A DNA stretch of 64,000 nt from Oligoflexia bacterium (lineage in GTDB: Bacteria; Bdellovibrionota; Bacteriovoracia; Bacteriovoracales; Bacteriovoracaceae), in assembly GCA_024229115.1 (NCBI GenBank), contig JAAEST010000053.1:124001-188000 (forward strand). The letters run 5' to 3'. The translations under genes and the position numbers were made by a program. Within the stretch, counting starts at the first letter, position 1, and each line of letters begins with the position of its first letter. Positions 49,749 through 61,153 of this stretch are shown here, piece by piece. A model generated the notes under the pieces. It made no database searches and was not told the origin of the DNA. It saw only the letters and a program-made list of their open reading frames with translations.

Positions 49749-51611
49749 TTAAAGAGCAAATAAGAAGTTGGCCTTTACACCACTTCTATCTCGAGACTGA
49801 TCATTCTCAAAATACTGGCTATTAACATTATACTTCTCGTGCTTTGTATAAGCTCTTAACTCAGTTCTAAAGGATTTGCTCCACCAATAACCAACTCCAA
49901 GAGAAAGCTCAAGGTTTAGTGCTCGATCTACAGTAAAGTCATTCTTTGTTTTAGTGAAGTTGATACCAAATAAGGCCTCTCCATTGAGGTAAGCCTTTTC
50001 TGATTTAACAAGATCTGAGTTCACTCCAATATTAAACCTTGGAATCGTCACCACATCGAAAGAAGAGGTTTGAACATTATTTGTTAATGAGTGATTTAAA
50101 ATTAAAGTCTGCTCTAATTGAGTTCTAAAGAGAAAGCTCAATCTCTTTGAAAAAGAATAGTCAAAACCAAACTCAAAGTTATGTAATGTATCCTCAGGTT
50201 GGCTTCTATTTTCTCGAGTGACGCTTGAGTAATCGACCTTAGAAATTGTTAGACCAAAATAAGGTCTTAAATTTTTAAATTCTGAAAAACTTTTTTGATT
50301 CCAGCGGATTGAAATCGACTTCCCTTCATCTGTTCTATAAGTACGTGAAACATCTCTAGAGATTTCTCCCACTTTAAGTTCTTCATCAAGATGAGCAATA
50401 GAAAAGACAATTGATTCACGAGTATATAGATCTCTTGGAAAGAAACTTTTGACGATCTTTCTCTTCTTATTGCCATCTCCGACAACAACATCAGTGGCCG
50501 TATTTTCATTCAGGCTCCTTGCCTGAGCAATAAGAACTTTCTTATCTACTTTAGGAGCAGACTTTAAATCAGGAACAAACCCTTTCTCTGTATCAAGCTT
50601 TAAACCTTTTGGTGGGATATACTCTCCACTGGCGGCATTTACTCCACCAGTTTTATTATCAACATAAACACCAAGTTTCTTATTTAACTTACTTTCATTA
50701 CTTGGTGGAATATAAAGACCCGTCTTTAAATCTAGAAATCCCCCTGCTTTAGGAGCGAAGACTTTCTTATCTTTATCAATAACACCTTCGAGTGGAGCTT
50801 CCTGTTCGACAGGCTTAATCGCTAGCTTTTCTTTTACCGGATCAACCTTGGCCTTTTTCTGTGTTTTTACTTCTTTAAAATCTTCGTTCTTATAGAGAAT
50901 ATTTAATTGAACTGGATTGATCTTTACAGGTAGTGAGACTGTTTCAAGTTTATTTACTGTTCCACTGAACTGCCCTTGCTTAACCACAACAGCTTTTTTC
51001 TTCTTAAAAACTTTTTTAACATCAGGCCTAATATCTTTCTTTGGTGACGCTTTTTTGAGTTTAACTTTCTTGGTACGACTATCTCTTTCCACGTCTAATG
51101 CATCCTCATCAGTATCATCAAGCTTCACCATCGCCACCTCACCTTTATAAGTAAGAAGCGAAGTTAAATTTCCATCTGGATTATAAATAGTTTGAAATTC
51201 TGTACCACGCACACCCATGGCTGCATTTCTTGTTTGGATAATAAATTTCTCTGAAAGTCTTTTACTTGGAGCCTTCTTTACACTTGTCCTTAGCTTCCCT
51301 TTAAGTAAACCAACAACGCCTGGCTCACTCTTTGTATTACCTTTAACAATTAATGCTTTTGACTCTGGACCAATATTAAGCTTTGTTTTATCGAAGAAGA
51401 CCACCTGAGCAAAACTTCGCTTAGAAGTTACAATAGAAGTATCTTCTTTTAATTTCATGCCAACTCTTAGAATTCTAGCTTTATGTTGACCCGGACTAAG
51501 GACTGTTACTTTACCTCTTACTTTAGATACTTTTGCTACGAATCTCTTGGCCGCACTAAAAGAGTTAAATGAAAATAAAAATACAGAAATTAAGAGAATA
51601 ATTCTAATCAT
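49749..51611 (-). CDS. FecR-domain exported protein with C-terminal barrel-like region
   Basis: 620 residues with a signal peptide (residues 1-19). Residues 25-165 are a FecR domain (VRGKVTVLSPG near 32, then DTSIVTSKRSFAQVVFFDKT, RNAAMGVRGTEF near 127), which in FecR proteins senses signals at the membrane. Residues 285-350 contain three loose copies of an LD-x-x-TG-x-YIPP unit (DLKTGLYIPP, NKTGGV...YIPP, LDTEKGFVP). From about 395 the sequence alternates like outer-membrane strands (IRWNQKSF, GVGYWWSKSF, VKANFLFAL). No sigma factor pair is next to it. GGAAG precedes the ATG. Confidence 0.75.
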   Translation of the reverse strand: MIRIILLISVFLFSFNSFSAAKRFVAKVSKVRGKVTVLSPGQHKARILRVGMKLKEDTSIVTSKRSFAQVVFFDKTKLNIGPESKALIVKGNTKSEPGVVGLLKGKLRTSVKKAPSKRLSEKFIIQTRNAAMGVRGTEFQTIYNPDGNLTSLLTYKGEVAMVKLDDTDEDALDVERDSRTKKVKLKKASPKKDIRPDVKKVFKKKKAVVVKQGQFSGTVNKLETVSLPVKINPVQLNILYKNEDFKEVKTQKKAKVDPVKEKLAIKPVEQEAPLEGVIDKDKKVFAPKAGGFLDLKTGLYIPPSNESKLNKKLGVYVDNKTGGVNAASGEYIPPKGLKLDTEKGFVPDLKSAPKVDKKVLIAQARSLNENTATDVVVGDGNKKRKIVKSFFPRDLYTRESIVFSIAHLDEELKVGEISRDVSRTYRTDEGKSISIRWNQKSFSEFKNLRPYFGLTISKVDYSSVTRENRSQPEDTLHNFEFGFDYSFSKRLSFLFRTQLEQTLILNHSLTNNVQTSSFDVVTIPRFNIGVNSDLVKSEKAYLNGEALFGINFTKTKNDFTVDRALNLELSLGVGYWWSKSFRTELRAYTKHEKYNVNSQYFENDQSRDRSGVKANFLFAL

Positions 51612-51690
51612 TGCTTCTTCCTAAAACATTATAAATAGATGATTTTATTATAATCTAAGAAGAAGCTTTTGGGGAAAAAAGTAAATGAAT

Positions 51691-53214
51691 CTATTTTAAT
51701 GGCTTCATTGTTTTGCCATCAAAATGTAAAGTCACTTCAGTCTCTTCCTGAATAGTTGTGAGATTTACTGGCCTTTTCCAAATATAGAAAATGTTACGCA
51801 TAGTTTCAGCAGCAAATTGCATATCAAGGTCTACACCTTGGTGACGATGCATTAGATGTAACTCACCTCTATTATTGAAATTACCTGATTCAACTTCAAT
51901 TACCGGAGAACCAAAGTTGGTCAAACTAGAAAGTAACTTCTGTTTAATGGCCAAGAAGTCACGATTATCAATTTCAAAACGTCCAGAACGTGGATTGTAT
52001 TTATAAGTAAAGAGCTGCATTCTTTCACAGAATTCACGAGTAAAAAACTCATCAATAAAAGTGATATCATTATGCGTTTTTCTCACTTCAAATATTTTTT
52101 CACGACCAACATTTGTAGGACGATGCCAATTTTCACGCTCTTCCATATTGGTACACTCATTATATTCTTTACCAAAGCGTCCTGTATTCCATCTAAACTC
52201 GATATCTCTCATCATTTCGATACCAATTTTATAAGGATTAATATTTTGACGGCTCATGGCCATAACGCCTGAGTGTTTATCAGCAAATTCAATAATCTCA
52301 GAAGACTTTAATGCCTTCTCAGTCATAATCTTCGAGTGCCAGTAACTGGCCCAACCCTCGTTCATAATCTTAGTCATTCTCTGAGGGAGAAAATAATAAG
52401 CTTCTTCTCTTAAACAACCTAAGATATCAGCTTCCCACTCTTCCAAAGGAGCAAACTCAATAAGATATTTCATAATATCGCGAGGTTCAATATGAGAAGG
52501 TCTCTCATTAAGAGGAGCCCTTACTTGAATTTCTTCAGGTTTCTCTTCTTCACCTTCACTTACATCATCAGACTCATTATTAAGCTTACTTCTCATAAAA
52601 CTTCTTAAGGCCTGTGAACGATCTGACTCTTCTTGCTCTCTTAAGGCTTCATTCATCGCCTCATAATCTTTAGGAGCTTGATTTCTTCTTTCGGCTGATT
52701 CAAAGAGCACATTAATATCAAGAAGATTCTCTAGGGAGAGAACACGATCAATGAATTCTTCAACTCTATCTTGCCCATAACGGTCCATATACTTTCTAAT
52801 CTTAGTCCCATTATTGGCCATGACATCCATCATTGCTTTATTGGTAGACTTAAACCAGAGATTATTTTTAAAGAAATCAGCATGCCCATAAACGTGGGCC
52901 ATCACTAATTTTTGATCTAAGAAGTTATTAGCCTTAAGAAGATAGGCATAAACAGGGTTCGTATTGATCACCATTTCATAGATCTTTGAAAGACCATAGG
53001 CATAACTCTTAGAAAGTTTGTCATATTCCATACCAAAGCGCCAATGTGGATAACGGCTTGGGAATCCACCTTGGGCAGCAAGAATATTAACTGTATCGTA
53101 ATCACAAACTTCAAAGACAACAGGATAGAAATCAAGTCCAAAATCAATGGCGTATTGATGAATCTCTTCTTTAAGTCTTAATAACTCACCTGATATTGGC
53201 TTTGAACGATTCAT
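51691..53214 (-). CDS. SpoVR family protein
   Basis: 507 residues, standard SpoVR/YcgB length. Characteristic parts: YDTVNILAAQGGFPSRYPHWRFG near 44-66, a VYGHADFFKNN block near 110, EGWASYWHSKIM near 285 and the long conserved middle section. The exact reaction is unknown, but the family is tied to envelope and stationary-phase or sporulation changes. Its ATG overlaps the stop of the VWA gene (TAATG), so they are translated together. It ends the prkA-yeaH-spoVR operon. Confidence 0.93.
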   Translation of the reverse strand: MNRSKPISGELLRLKEEIHQYAIDFGLDFYPVVFEVCDYDTVNILAAQGGFPSRYPHWRFGMEYDKLSKSYAYGLSKIYEMVINTNPVYAYLLKANNFLDQKLVMAHVYGHADFFKNNLWFKSTNKAMMDVMANNGTKIRKYMDRYGQDRVEEFIDRVLSLENLLDINVLFESAERRNQAPKDYEAMNEALREQEESDRSQALRSFMRSKLNNESDDVSEGEEEKPEEIQVRAPLNERPSHIEPRDIMKYLIEFAPLEEWEADILGCLREEAYYFLPQRMTKIMNEGWASYWHSKIMTEKALKSSEIIEFADKHSGVMAMSRQNINPYKIGIEMMRDIEFRWNTGRFGKEYNECTNMEERENWHRPTNVGREKIFEVRKTHNDITFIDEFFTREFCERMQLFTYKYNPRSGRFEIDNRDFLAIKQKLLSSLTNFGSPVIEVESGNFNNRGELHLMHRHQGVDLDMQFAAETMRNIFYIWKRPVNLTTIQEETEVTLHFDGKTMKPLK

Positions 53215-54332
53215 TATTTCCCCTTCCCTAAGAAGTCTTTAATCGAATCTAAGATTGCTTCTTTATTTTTAATTTTTGAAAGTGTGACATCTTCAGAATC
53301 TTCTCCATAACGACCATGTAGATCTTTATAGAATTGACCACTTCCGTAGCGACTTTCAACCTGACCATAACAAAAGACATTACTGGCCGGAATAATATCG
53401 TTATCTAAAATATCTAAGCAAAGCTTCGTATCATCCGTACTCCAATTATCTCCATCACTAAAATGGAAAGGATAAATATTCCAGTCGTCTGGATTATAAT
53501 CACTTTGAATGATTTCACGACAAAGCTTAAACGCCGAGCTGATCAGCGTTCCACCACTTTCTCTTGTCCTAAAGAAAGTATCTTCATCAACTTCTTTTGC
53601 CGTAGCATCATGGATAATATAGCGAATTTCGATATCTTTATACTGACTTTTTAACCATAGATTAATCCAAAAAGACTCTGTCCTTACGATCTCTTTTTGC
53701 TCGTCACCCATTGATCCAGAAACGTCCATCATATAAATAACAACAGCAGAGTTTTCATACTCAATTGACGTTGATGACGAACGATATCTCATGTCACTTT
53801 TAATAGGAATAATGATTGGGTTTTTGTCATCGTAAGTACCAGTCGCAACCTGTCTTTTAAGTGCTTCACGATAAGAACGCTTAAAATGCTTAAGAGAATC
53901 TGGACCAACAGTTCCAATCGAAGAATACTTCTCTGAAACTGAAGCCATTGTTTTATTTCCCTTAGGCTCAATATTCGGTAAAGAAAGTTCTTCACCAAGA
54001 ATTTGTGCTAATTCATCTAACGAAAGTTCAACTTCAAGTTCTTTATTACCTTCACCTTCTCCGGCTTCACCTTGACCTGGTTGACCTTGTTCACCTTCTT
54101 GACCTTCAACCGGATCACCAGGTTGTCCATCACCTTGTCCAACTCCACCTTGTTGCTTATCACCAAACTTAAAACGAGGAGTATCAATTGATGGCATAGG
54201 TATTTTATAAGAACCATCTCCTTTTGGAGCTGGCATCTCACCGTTTGAGACGTACTTTTTGAGATTATCTCTAATACGTCCCTTTACGATTTTTCTAAAC
54301 CTATTATGGTCTCTTTTAATAGGATGATCCAT
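53214..54332 (-). CDS. YeaH/DUF444 protein with a VWA-type metal site
   Basis: 372 residues. Residues 55-100 are a Gly/Gln/Glu-rich linker ([14 protein letters not shown]-type). The C-terminal part is a von Willebrand A-like domain with the MIDAS motif [13 protein letters not shown] (D203, S205, S207) and further conserved blocks ([18 protein letters not shown] near 262). In other bacteria YeaH and PrkA form a complex. It sits between prkA and spoVR with a TAATG overlap on one side and 26 bases on the other. Confidence 0.92.
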   Translation of the reverse strand: MDHPIKRDHNRFRKIVKGRIRDNLKKYVSNGEMPAPKGDGSYKIPMPSIDTPRFKFGDKQQGGVGQGDGQPGDPVEGQEGEQGQPGQGEAGEGEGNKELEVELSLDELAQILGEELSLPNIEPKGNKTMASVSEKYSSIGTVGPDSLKHFKRSYREALKRQVATGTYDDKNPIIIPIKSDMRYRSSSTSIEYENSAVVIYMMDVSGSMGDEQKEIVRTESFWINLWLKSQYKDIEIRYIIHDATAKEVDEDTFFRTRESGGTLISSAFKLCREIIQSDYNPDDWNIYPFHFSDGDNWSTDDTKLCLDILDNDIIPASNVFCYGQVESRYGSGQFYKDLHGRYGEDSEDVTLSKIKNKEAILDSIKDFLGKGK

Positions 54333-54358
54333 AAGTCTTCCTTAAATCAGATTGGTGA

Positions 54359-56419
54359 CTAGCTCTTGGCCGAGTCACCTTTTGCAAAGATTGAAGCAAC
54401 AAAGTTAAGTGCGTCAGTAGCACAGATCTCACAGTATCCATGATTCTTAATAAGACGACTCTTCACAACATCAATCTTCTCTTGTGTCTCTTTATCAACA
54501 ACTTTAGAAATAATTGTTGTTAGCTTAATACTGTCTTTTTGATCTTCAAAAAGCTTCAGTTCAAGAGCACGATGAAGTCTTTCATTCATCTTGTAATCAA
54601 ATTGTTTACCTTCGATAGCAAGAGCACCGATGTAATTCATGATTTCACGACGGAAATCATCTTTTCTTGATTCAGGAATATCAATTTTCTCTTCGATACT
54701 TCTCATGAATCTTTCATCAGCATCTTCTAAACGATTACTATACTTATTACGAATTTTTTCTTTTTGAGTATAGGCCTTTACGTTGTCGATATAATTCGCA
54801 CAGAGAGTTTGAATCGCAGTCTCATCAACACTAATAGCTTTTTGAACATCGTTCTTAACAGTGTCTTCATATTCCTGACGAGTCATTGCTAGGTGATCTC
54901 TATATTTTTCAAGTTGATCACTGCTTGAAATAAGACTGTGGTGCTTAAGACCTGCTTCTAATTCGTTGAAAACCATGAAAGGATTTAAACAACCTACATG
55001 ACCGTTTTTAACAAGAGCATTAGATAACTTATCTTGAATATAACGAGGAGAAATACCTTCAAGTCCTTCTCTCACTGCTTCTTTACGAAGTTCTTTTACA
55101 TTATCTTCATTGTAACCTGGAAGAGTTTTTCCATTATAAAGCTTCAGCTTTTGCATAGAAGTTAAATCACTCTTCTTAGGTTCTTCTAGTCTTGTTAAAA
55201 CTGACCAAGTGGCAGCCATCTCAATTGTATGAGGAGCAATATGAACATGAGGAATCTTTTCAGTGTTAAAATCTCTTTGATAGATTCTCACTTCATTACT
55301 CAGTCTTGTGATATATGGAATATCAATTTTTACAGTTCTATCTCTTAGAGCTTCCATGAATTCGTTATTCTGAAGTTTTCTAAATTCAGGCTCGTTAGTA
55401 TGGCCAAGAATTACTTCATCAATATCAGTTTGAGCAAATTTCTTTGGCTTAATACTCTGCTCTTGTGAAGCACCTAGAAGATCGTAAAGGAAGGCAACAT
55501 CAAGTTTTAACATTTCGATGAATTCTACAATCCCGCGGTTTGCAATATTGAATTCCCCATCAAAGTTGAAAGCTCTTGGATCTGAGTCAGATCCATATTG
55601 TGCAATTTTTCTATAGTTGATATCACCTGTTAATTCTGTTGAATCTTGGTTCTTCTCATCTTTCGGTTGGAAAGTTCCAATTCCAATTCTATCTTTTTCA
55701 GAAAGAATTAGTCTCTTCACTCTGATATGATTCATCACTTTGCTCCAGTCACCATTGTACTTTTCCATGTAAGCATTCATGATATATCTATCAGCAGGAC
55801 AAACTTCGCCTTTGATTTTAATTTTTAAACCTTTCTCTTTAGCAACTTTATTCACAGACTCTAAAAATTGTGGACGAACATCGACTGGAATAAGTTTTAA
55901 TGGTTCTTCATGCATTGGAGAAGCGAATAGTTTTTGGCCACCTAAGATCTCTGTTTCTTCTTCGTCAATCCATTCAAATGTATAAAGTGCTCCATCATCA
56001 GTTTTTGAATAATGCTCAAGTCCTTTTTTAATAAGTCTTGAAATTGAAGACTTGGCTGAACCTACTGGACCATGAAGAAGAAGTACCCTTTTCTCTGTTC
56101 CATACCCTGCAGCCGCCGACTTGAAAAAGTTCACTAACTTCATAAGATGAACATCGATACCAAATACAGCATCTTTTCCATTTTCTACTGGGTCATCAAA
56201 GAAGTGATAACGAGTAATTTCTTTCTTATACTCGGTGTATTTAGAAGTCCCATAAGACATGATCATGTCGTGAATTCTTTGAAAAGAATTTCTTGCGATT
56301 CTTGGGTCCTTCGTTACTAAATCTACATAATCTTGAAAAGATCCAGACCAGTGAAGGTGTGAATAATCCTCAGCTTTGTAGTTTTCATTCATAAATTCGT
56401 TAATATTTATTTGCGCCAT
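54359..56419 (-). CDS. prkA: PrkA serine protein kinase
   Basis: 686 residues. The N-terminal AAA-like region has a P-loop [12 protein letters not shown] near 115-125 (GPVGSAKS at 117-124), and the C-terminal kinase domain includes [17 protein letters not shown] near 450. Members phosphorylate themselves and other proteins under starvation and stress; AAA-type peptidase activity has also been proposed. GGGAGAG precedes the ATG. It heads a three-gene operon with yeaH and spoVR and is divergent from a PP2C phosphatase, the enzyme type that would reverse its action. Confidence 0.94.
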   Translation of the reverse strand: MAQININEFMNENYKAEDYSHLHWSGSFQDYVDLVTKDPRIARNSFQRIHDMIMSYGTSKYTEYKKEITRYHFFDDPVENGKDAVFGIDVHLMKLVNFFKSAAAGYGTEKRVLLLHGPVGSAKSSISRLIKKGLEHYSKTDDGALYTFEWIDEEETEILGGQKLFASPMHEEPLKLIPVDVRPQFLESVNKVAKEKGLKIKIKGEVCPADRYIMNAYMEKYNGDWSKVMNHIRVKRLILSEKDRIGIGTFQPKDEKNQDSTELTGDINYRKIAQYGSDSDPRAFNFDGEFNIANRGIVEFIEMLKLDVAFLYDLLGASQEQSIKPKKFAQTDIDEVILGHTNEPEFRKLQNNEFMEALRDRTVKIDIPYITRLSNEVRIYQRDFNTEKIPHVHIAPHTIEMAATWSVLTRLEEPKKSDLTSMQKLKLYNGKTLPGYNEDNVKELRKEAVREGLEGISPRYIQDKLSNALVKNGHVGCLNPFMVFNELEAGLKHHSLISSSDQLEKYRDHLAMTRQEYEDTVKNDVQKAISVDETAIQTLCANYIDNVKAYTQKEKIRNKYSNRLEDADERFMRSIEEKIDIPESRKDDFRREIMNYIGALAIEGKQFDYKMNERLHRALELKLFEDQKDSIKLTTIISKVVDKETQEKIDVVKSRLIKNHGYCEICATDALNFVASIFAKGDSAKS

Positions 56420-56575
56420 TCGATACTCTCCCGTCCTTAGAGATAATGAATTAATTGAAAGAGAAGAAGATTTCCTCTCTATAGTTACTTATATTATAGG
56501 GATAAAATCATAAGGAAAAAAGTAATATCTTCAAATACTTAAAATATTTTTCTAGTGTCAAAAAGCACCTGTGAG

Positions 56576-56604
56576 TTGACAAAAATTCAAAGGCCTATGA
56601 CAAT
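56576..56604 (+). promoter_or_regulatory. Sigma-70-type promoter candidate for the PP2C gene
   Basis: TTGACA (56576-56581) is a perfect -35; 17 bases on, GACAAT (56599-56604) is a four-of-six -10. The ATG follows 33 bases later with GGAG upstream. It lies in the 218-base gap (56420-56637) shared with the divergent prkA operon; nothing else in the gap is clear. Confidence 0.4.
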
Positions 56605-56637
56605 GTAAATAACTAGAATTAAGTTAGTGGAGAATAA

Positions 56638-57381
56638 ATGGGACTGATTGCCTCAGGTTTATGCGACATTGGAATGAAGAGAAAAACGAATCAAGATTCG
56701 ATTTATCTCAATAATGAGAAGCATATTTACGTGGTAGCCGACGGAATGGGCGGTCACAATGGTGGGGATATTGCCAGTAAAATGGCCGTTACTCACATAC
56801 CCGATTATTTAATTCAGAATTCGAGTGCCGACCCTGTTGAAGTGAGTAAACAAGGGATTCAATTTGCTAATCAGAAAATTAAAGAACGCGGCGAAGGCGA
56901 TGAAAATCTTGTGGGAATGGGAACAACAGCTGTGACCATGATGTTCAAAGGCCCTACTCTCTATCTTGGAAATGTTGGTGATAGCCGTGGTTACTTAGTT
57001 TATAAGAATAAACTCTTTCAAATGACACGTGACCATAGTCTTGTCCAAGAAAAACTAAATCTTGGACTTTATAATCGTGAGCAAGCTGCTGATGATCCTC
57101 AAAAAAATGTTCTAGTAAGAACAGTTGGCTTTGATGATGAAGTTGAAGTTGATGTCTTCACTTACAAAGTGCACCGCAATGATATTTTTCTAAGCTGTTC
57201 AGATGGTCTGCATGGGAAAGTGAGTGATCCTGATATTGCACATATCGTAAATAAATTTATTCCAGAGCCTTCAAAAGCAACGCAACAAGATGTTGATGAT
57301 TGTTGTCGCTTTCTTGTTAATCAAGCGAATCAAAATGGTGGCAATGATAATATTTCTGTCATAATTGTTGTTGCGCAATAA
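56638..57381 (+). CDS. PP2C-type serine/threonine phosphatase
   Basis: 247 residues, the usual length for stand-alone bacterial PP2C. Metal- and catalysis-linked motifs: KRKTNQDSIYL near 14, VVADGMGGHNGGD near 32, GMGTTAV near 98, GNVGDSRGY near 116, CSDGLHGKV near 186 and GGNDNISVII at the end. It removes phosphate from serine and threonine. Its position facing the PrkA operon, with start codons 219 bases apart, suggests a kinase/phosphatase pair, though the target is not visible. Followed by the M23 peptidase after 63 bases. Confidence 0.93.
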   Translation: MGLIASGLCDIGMKRKTNQDSIYLNNEKHIYVVADGMGGHNGGDIASKMAVTHIPDYLIQNSSADPVEVSKQGIQFANQKIKERGEGDENLVGMGTTAVTMMFKGPTLYLGNVGDSRGYLVYKNKLFQMTRDHSLVQEKLNLGLYNREQAADDPQKNVLVRTVGFDDEVEVDVFTYKVHRNDIFLSCSDGLHGKVSDPDIAHIVNKFIPEPSKATQQDVDDCCRFLVNQANQNGGNDNISVIIVVAQ

Positions 57382-57444
57382 CTATAGACTTCGAGTACTC
57401 AACCCTTTAAAATATCGTATCAGTTAATCGAAACTAAGGTCGCA

Positions 57445-58551
57445 ATGAATCGATACTTTACATTAATGATCGTTCCAGAAAGAGATAAGGGAGTTAAGTC
57501 TTTTAGAATCCCACGTCTTATTTTTCATGCGTTCCTTTTTCTACTCGTGGTTGTTTCGTTAATCATTAGTATTCTCATTTATGATTATTGGAAAATTCTC
57601 AAACAAGTTTATGAAAATAAACACCTCACAATTGAGAACAGACAACTAAAAGAACAAATTCAACTTTTCCAAATGAAAATCAATGGTCTTACTGATGACC
57701 TAGAAAGAATTCAAACATTTGAAAAGAAATTAAGAATTATTACAGGAATTGAAAAAGTCGACTTAAGTAAGAACTTAAAGAAGACTGAAGAATTTCCAAA
57801 TACAGATATTAAAGAGAATGATGGAGAGATTATTGAGCTAAAGCCTCAAAGTAAAGTTGAACCCTCCTTAGAAGATAAACTCTTTGATAATTTAGATCAT
57901 CTTAAAAGATTTGAAGATCAAAAAGAATTTGTGAATCTAAAAAACCTCTATGAGAAAAAGATTGCCACAAGCTTTGGACTTCAAACCGGATATGCTTATA
58001 CCAAAGACTGGAGTTCGCTTAATAAACAGTCTTTTGAATTGGCCGGCAAATATGCTGAGTTCGATTATAAGTATGACCAAATTAAAACTTTTGTTAATCG
58101 CCTCGAAAAGAACGTGCATGAGTTAGACCAATATCTTTTAGATAAAGATAGTTTCTTACGCTCGACTCCTACACTACTTCCTACTAAGGGTTGGATTACA
58201 AGTTACTATGGGCCAAGAATTAGCCCAACAAGTAAACGTCTTCGTATGCATGAAGGTATTGATATTGGAGCACGGAGTGGTACACCTATTGTCGCTAGTG
58301 CTGACGGAAAAATTTCTTTCTCTGGTGTTAAGCCAGGCTTTGGAATGTTTGTACAAATTGATCATGGTTATGGAATTGAATCCTTCTATGCCCATGCCAA
58401 AAGTCTCTTTGTGAAACGCGGTCAAACTGTTAAACGGGGAGACCTCATTGCCGCTATTGGAAACACCGGTGCCTCCACTGGTCCTCACCTTCATTACGAA
58501 ATCAGGGTAAACGGAACTCCCGTTGATCCACTTTATTTTGTTTTAGATTAG
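57445..58551 (+). CDS. Membrane-anchored M23 peptidase
   Basis: 368 residues. A single membrane segment (about 28-50, FHAFLFLLVVVSLIISILIY) anchors it to the inner membrane with the rest outside. Residues 53-105 are a coiled coil. The C-terminal M23 domain (about 255-365) has the complete zinc set: RMHEGIDIG (H and D), and GPHLHYEIR (H-x-H), so it should be active on cell-wall peptides rather than an EnvC-like inactive scaffold. Such enzymes cut peptidoglycan during division or export. AAGGT upstream. It lies 28 bases before secA. Confidence 0.9.
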   Translation: MNRYFTLMIVPERDKGVKSFRIPRLIFHAFLFLLVVVSLIISILIYDYWKILKQVYENKHLTIENRQLKEQIQLFQMKINGLTDDLERIQTFEKKLRIITGIEKVDLSKNLKKTEEFPNTDIKENDGEIIELKPQSKVEPSLEDKLFDNLDHLKRFEDQKEFVNLKNLYEKKIATSFGLQTGYAYTKDWSSLNKQSFELAGKYAEFDYKYDQIKTFVNRLEKNVHELDQYLLDKDSFLRSTPTLLPTKGWITSYYGPRISPTSKRLRMHEGIDIGARSGTPIVASADGKISFSGVKPGFGMFVQIDHGYGIESFYAHAKSLFVKRGQTVKRGDLIAAIGNTGASTGPHLHYEIRVNGTPVDPLYFVLD

Positions 58552-58579
58552 TTTTTATAAATACGTGAGGAATTAAAAA

Positions 58580-61150
58580 ATGTTGAATCCATTTAAGGCC
58601 ATTTTTGGTACGAAAAACGATCGTGACTTAAAAGCACTGAAGCCACTTGTTCAAGAGATTAATAATCTTGAGTCCAAGATGGAGCAAATGAGTGACGAAG
58701 AATTACAAGCTCAAACTCCTAAACTTAAAAAGATGTTAGAGGACGGAGCAACTATCGACTCTATTATGGCCGAAGCTTTTGCAACAGTAAGAGAAGGTTC
58801 AAAGAGAGTTCTCAAGATGAGACCTTTTGATGTTCAGCTCATGGGTGCCGCTGTTCTTACTAGAGGAAAGATTGCCGAAATGAAAACCGGTGAAGGTAAA
58901 ACTCTAACGGCAACACTTGCCATGTATCTTCAGGCCCTCACTGGAAAAGGTGCTCACCTTGTAACAGTCAACGATTATCTAGCTTCTAGAGATGCCGAAG
59001 AAATGGGTGAACTCTATGAATGGCTTGGGTTAAAAGTTGGTTGTATCGTAGCCGATATGGACGATGATGATCGTAAGGCCGCCTACCAAGCAGATATCAC
59101 TTACGGTACAAATAATGAATTTGCTTTTGATTATCTTAGAGACAATATGAAGTTTGACCTTGATGATTACGTTCAGCGTGGTCACAACTACTGTATTGTG
59201 GATGAGGTCGACTCGATTCTGATTGATGAAGCGAGAACTCCTCTGCTCATTTCAGGACCAAGTGAAGGTGATACTGAAATCTATAATGTTGCCACTAAGG
59301 TTATTCCTAAACTAGAAGTTGAAAAACACTTTACTGTAGATGAAAAAGCAAAGAGTGCTATCTTCACTGAAGAAGGAATACAAAAAGTTCAAGAGATTAT
59401 GAAAATTGATGATCTCTTTAACCTAGAACACAATTCTCTTCTTCATACTCTTAATCAAGCTCTTAAGGCCCATCATCTTTTTAAGAAAGATGTGGATTAT
59501 GTTGTGAAAGAAGGAAAAGTGATTATTGTTGATGAGTTCACCGGAAGACTTAAAGACGGAAGTCGTTGGTCGGATGGTCTTCACCAATCTGTTGAAGCTA
59601 AAGAAGGTGTTGAAGTTAAGTCTGAAAACCAAACGCTTGCTTCAATTACTTTCCAGAACTACTTCAAACTCTATGACAAACTTGCTGGGATGACTGGTAC
59701 TGCTGACACTGAAGCAGAAGAATTTGGAAAAATCTATAACCTTGATGTTATAGTTATTCCTACCAACGTTCCTGTTGAAAGAATTGATAGTCCTGATGTT
59801 ATTTATAAATCAAAAGAAGCCAAAATCAATGCGGCTACTAAACTAATTAGAGAACTTCATGAAAAAGGACAACCTGTTCTTGTTGGTACTTCATCAATTG
59901 GAAGTTCTGAAGAATTTGCCATTGCACTTAAAAAAGCAGGAATTCCTCACAATGTCCTCAATGCCAAACAACACGAGAAAGAAGCGACAATTATTACCAA
60001 CGCTGGTCAAAAAGGTGCCGTCACAATTGCTACCAATATGGCCGGTCGTGGTACCGATATTAAACTAACAGAAGAAACAAAAGCTCTTGGTGGCCTCTAT
60101 ATTGTGGGTACAGAAAGAAACGAAGCTCGTCGTATTGATAATCAGCTAAGAGGTCGTTCAGGTCGTCAAGGTGACCCTGGTGCCTCAAAATTCTTTCTTT
60201 CACTTGAAGATGATCTGATGAGAATTTTTGGTTCTGATAGAATCAAAGGCTTCATGAATACTTTAGGAATGGAGGAAGATGAGCCAATTGAGCATAAGAT
60301 GATTTCCAATGCCATCGCTAAAGCTCAGAAGAAAGTTGAAAGTCATAACTTTGAAATTCGTAAACACTTACTTGAATACGACAATGTTATGAACGAGCAA
60401 AGACGTGTTATTTATCGCCTAAGAAAAGATATTCTTAGTGATAAAGGAAATATGGAGTTCATCCAAGAGATGATTGAGGATGTATCGGAAGGACTTGTGG
60501 ATATTTACCGTCCTGATAAGAAGACTCCACTCGAGGCTTGGGACTGGGAAGGTATTTCTAAATCTTTCTCTACTGCATTTCATACTGAGTATAAAGTTAG
60601 TGCTCAGGAATGTATTACTCAAAATGATGGAGAGCTTGAACTCTACCTTGCAAAAACTGCGAAAGAACTTCTTGATAAGAAGTTTAGTGAATATGACGAA
60701 GACCAAGTTAAATTAGCTTGTCGTGAAATCCTACTCTCTACTTTCGATCAACATTGGAAAGATCATCTTCTTGCCATGGACCATGTGAAGGAAGGTGTAA
60801 ACTTAAGGGCCTATGCTCAAAAAGATCCAATGACTGAATACAAGAGAGAATCGTTCAACCTTTTCGAAACAATGCGTGTTGAAGTAAAAAAGTCAGTCGT
60901 TGATAACGTTTTTAGGGTAAAATTATATTCAGAAGAAGAAATCGAGCAATTGAAGCGTCAGCACCAAGAAGAATTGGAAAGACAACTGGAAGCCCACCGT
61001 AAGGCCCAGGCTCAACAAGAGGCCATGGAACGTGCGGAACAGGAAGCTCAAAGGACAGCACCAATTGCGAGAAAAACGGTAAAGGTTGGACGTAATGAAC
61101 CTTGCCCATGTGGTTCAGGGAAGAAGTTCAAGCAATGTCACGGAGCTTAG
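58580..61150 (+). CDS. secA: Preprotein translocase ATPase SecA
   Basis: 856 residues, full length. Walker [14 protein letters not shown] near 100, Walker [19 protein letters not shown] near 205, the helicase-like [12 protein letters not shown] near 485 and [11 protein letters not shown] near 524, and the C-terminal zinc site [13 protein letters not shown], which binds SecB or phospholipid. It powers protein export through SecYEG. GAGGA precedes the ATG. The 28-base gap to the M23 gene and 3-base gap to the acidic protein suggest one operon. Confidence 0.97.
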   Translation: MLNPFKAIFGTKNDRDLKALKPLVQEINNLESKMEQMSDEELQAQTPKLKKMLEDGATIDSIMAEAFATVREGSKRVLKMRPFDVQLMGAAVLTRGKIAEMKTGEGKTLTATLAMYLQALTGKGAHLVTVNDYLASRDAEEMGELYEWLGLKVGCIVADMDDDDRKAAYQADITYGTNNEFAFDYLRDNMKFDLDDYVQRGHNYCIVDEVDSILIDEARTPLLISGPSEGDTEIYNVATKVIPKLEVEKHFTVDEKAKSAIFTEEGIQKVQEIMKIDDLFNLEHNSLLHTLNQALKAHHLFKKDVDYVVKEGKVIIVDEFTGRLKDGSRWSDGLHQSVEAKEGVEVKSENQTLASITFQNYFKLYDKLAGMTGTADTEAEEFGKIYNLDVIVIPTNVPVERIDSPDVIYKSKEAKINAATKLIRELHEKGQPVLVGTSSIGSSEEFAIALKKAGIPHNVLNAKQHEKEATIITNAGQKGAVTIATNMAGRGTDIKLTEETKALGGLYIVGTERNEARRIDNQLRGRSGRQGDPGASKFFLSLEDDLMRIFGSDRIKGFMNTLGMEEDEPIEHKMISNAIAKAQKKVESHNFEIRKHLLEYDNVMNEQRRVIYRLRKDILSDKGNMEFIQEMIEDVSEGLVDIYRPDKKTPLEAWDWEGISKSFSTAFHTEYKVSAQECITQNDGELELYLAKTAKELLDKKFSEYDEDQVKLACREILLSTFDQHWKDHLLAMDHVKEGVNLRAYAQKDPMTEYKRESFNLFETMRVEVKKSVVDNVFRVKLYSEEEIEQLKRQHQEELERQLEAHRKAQAQQEAMERAEQEAQRTAPIARKTVKVGRNEPCPCGSGKKFKQCHGA

Positions 61151-61153
61151 TGA

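Noticed and set aside
58174-58494. Minus-strand 106-residue ORF
   Set aside because: Antisense to the catalytic M23 domain, with no ribosome site or recognisable domain.
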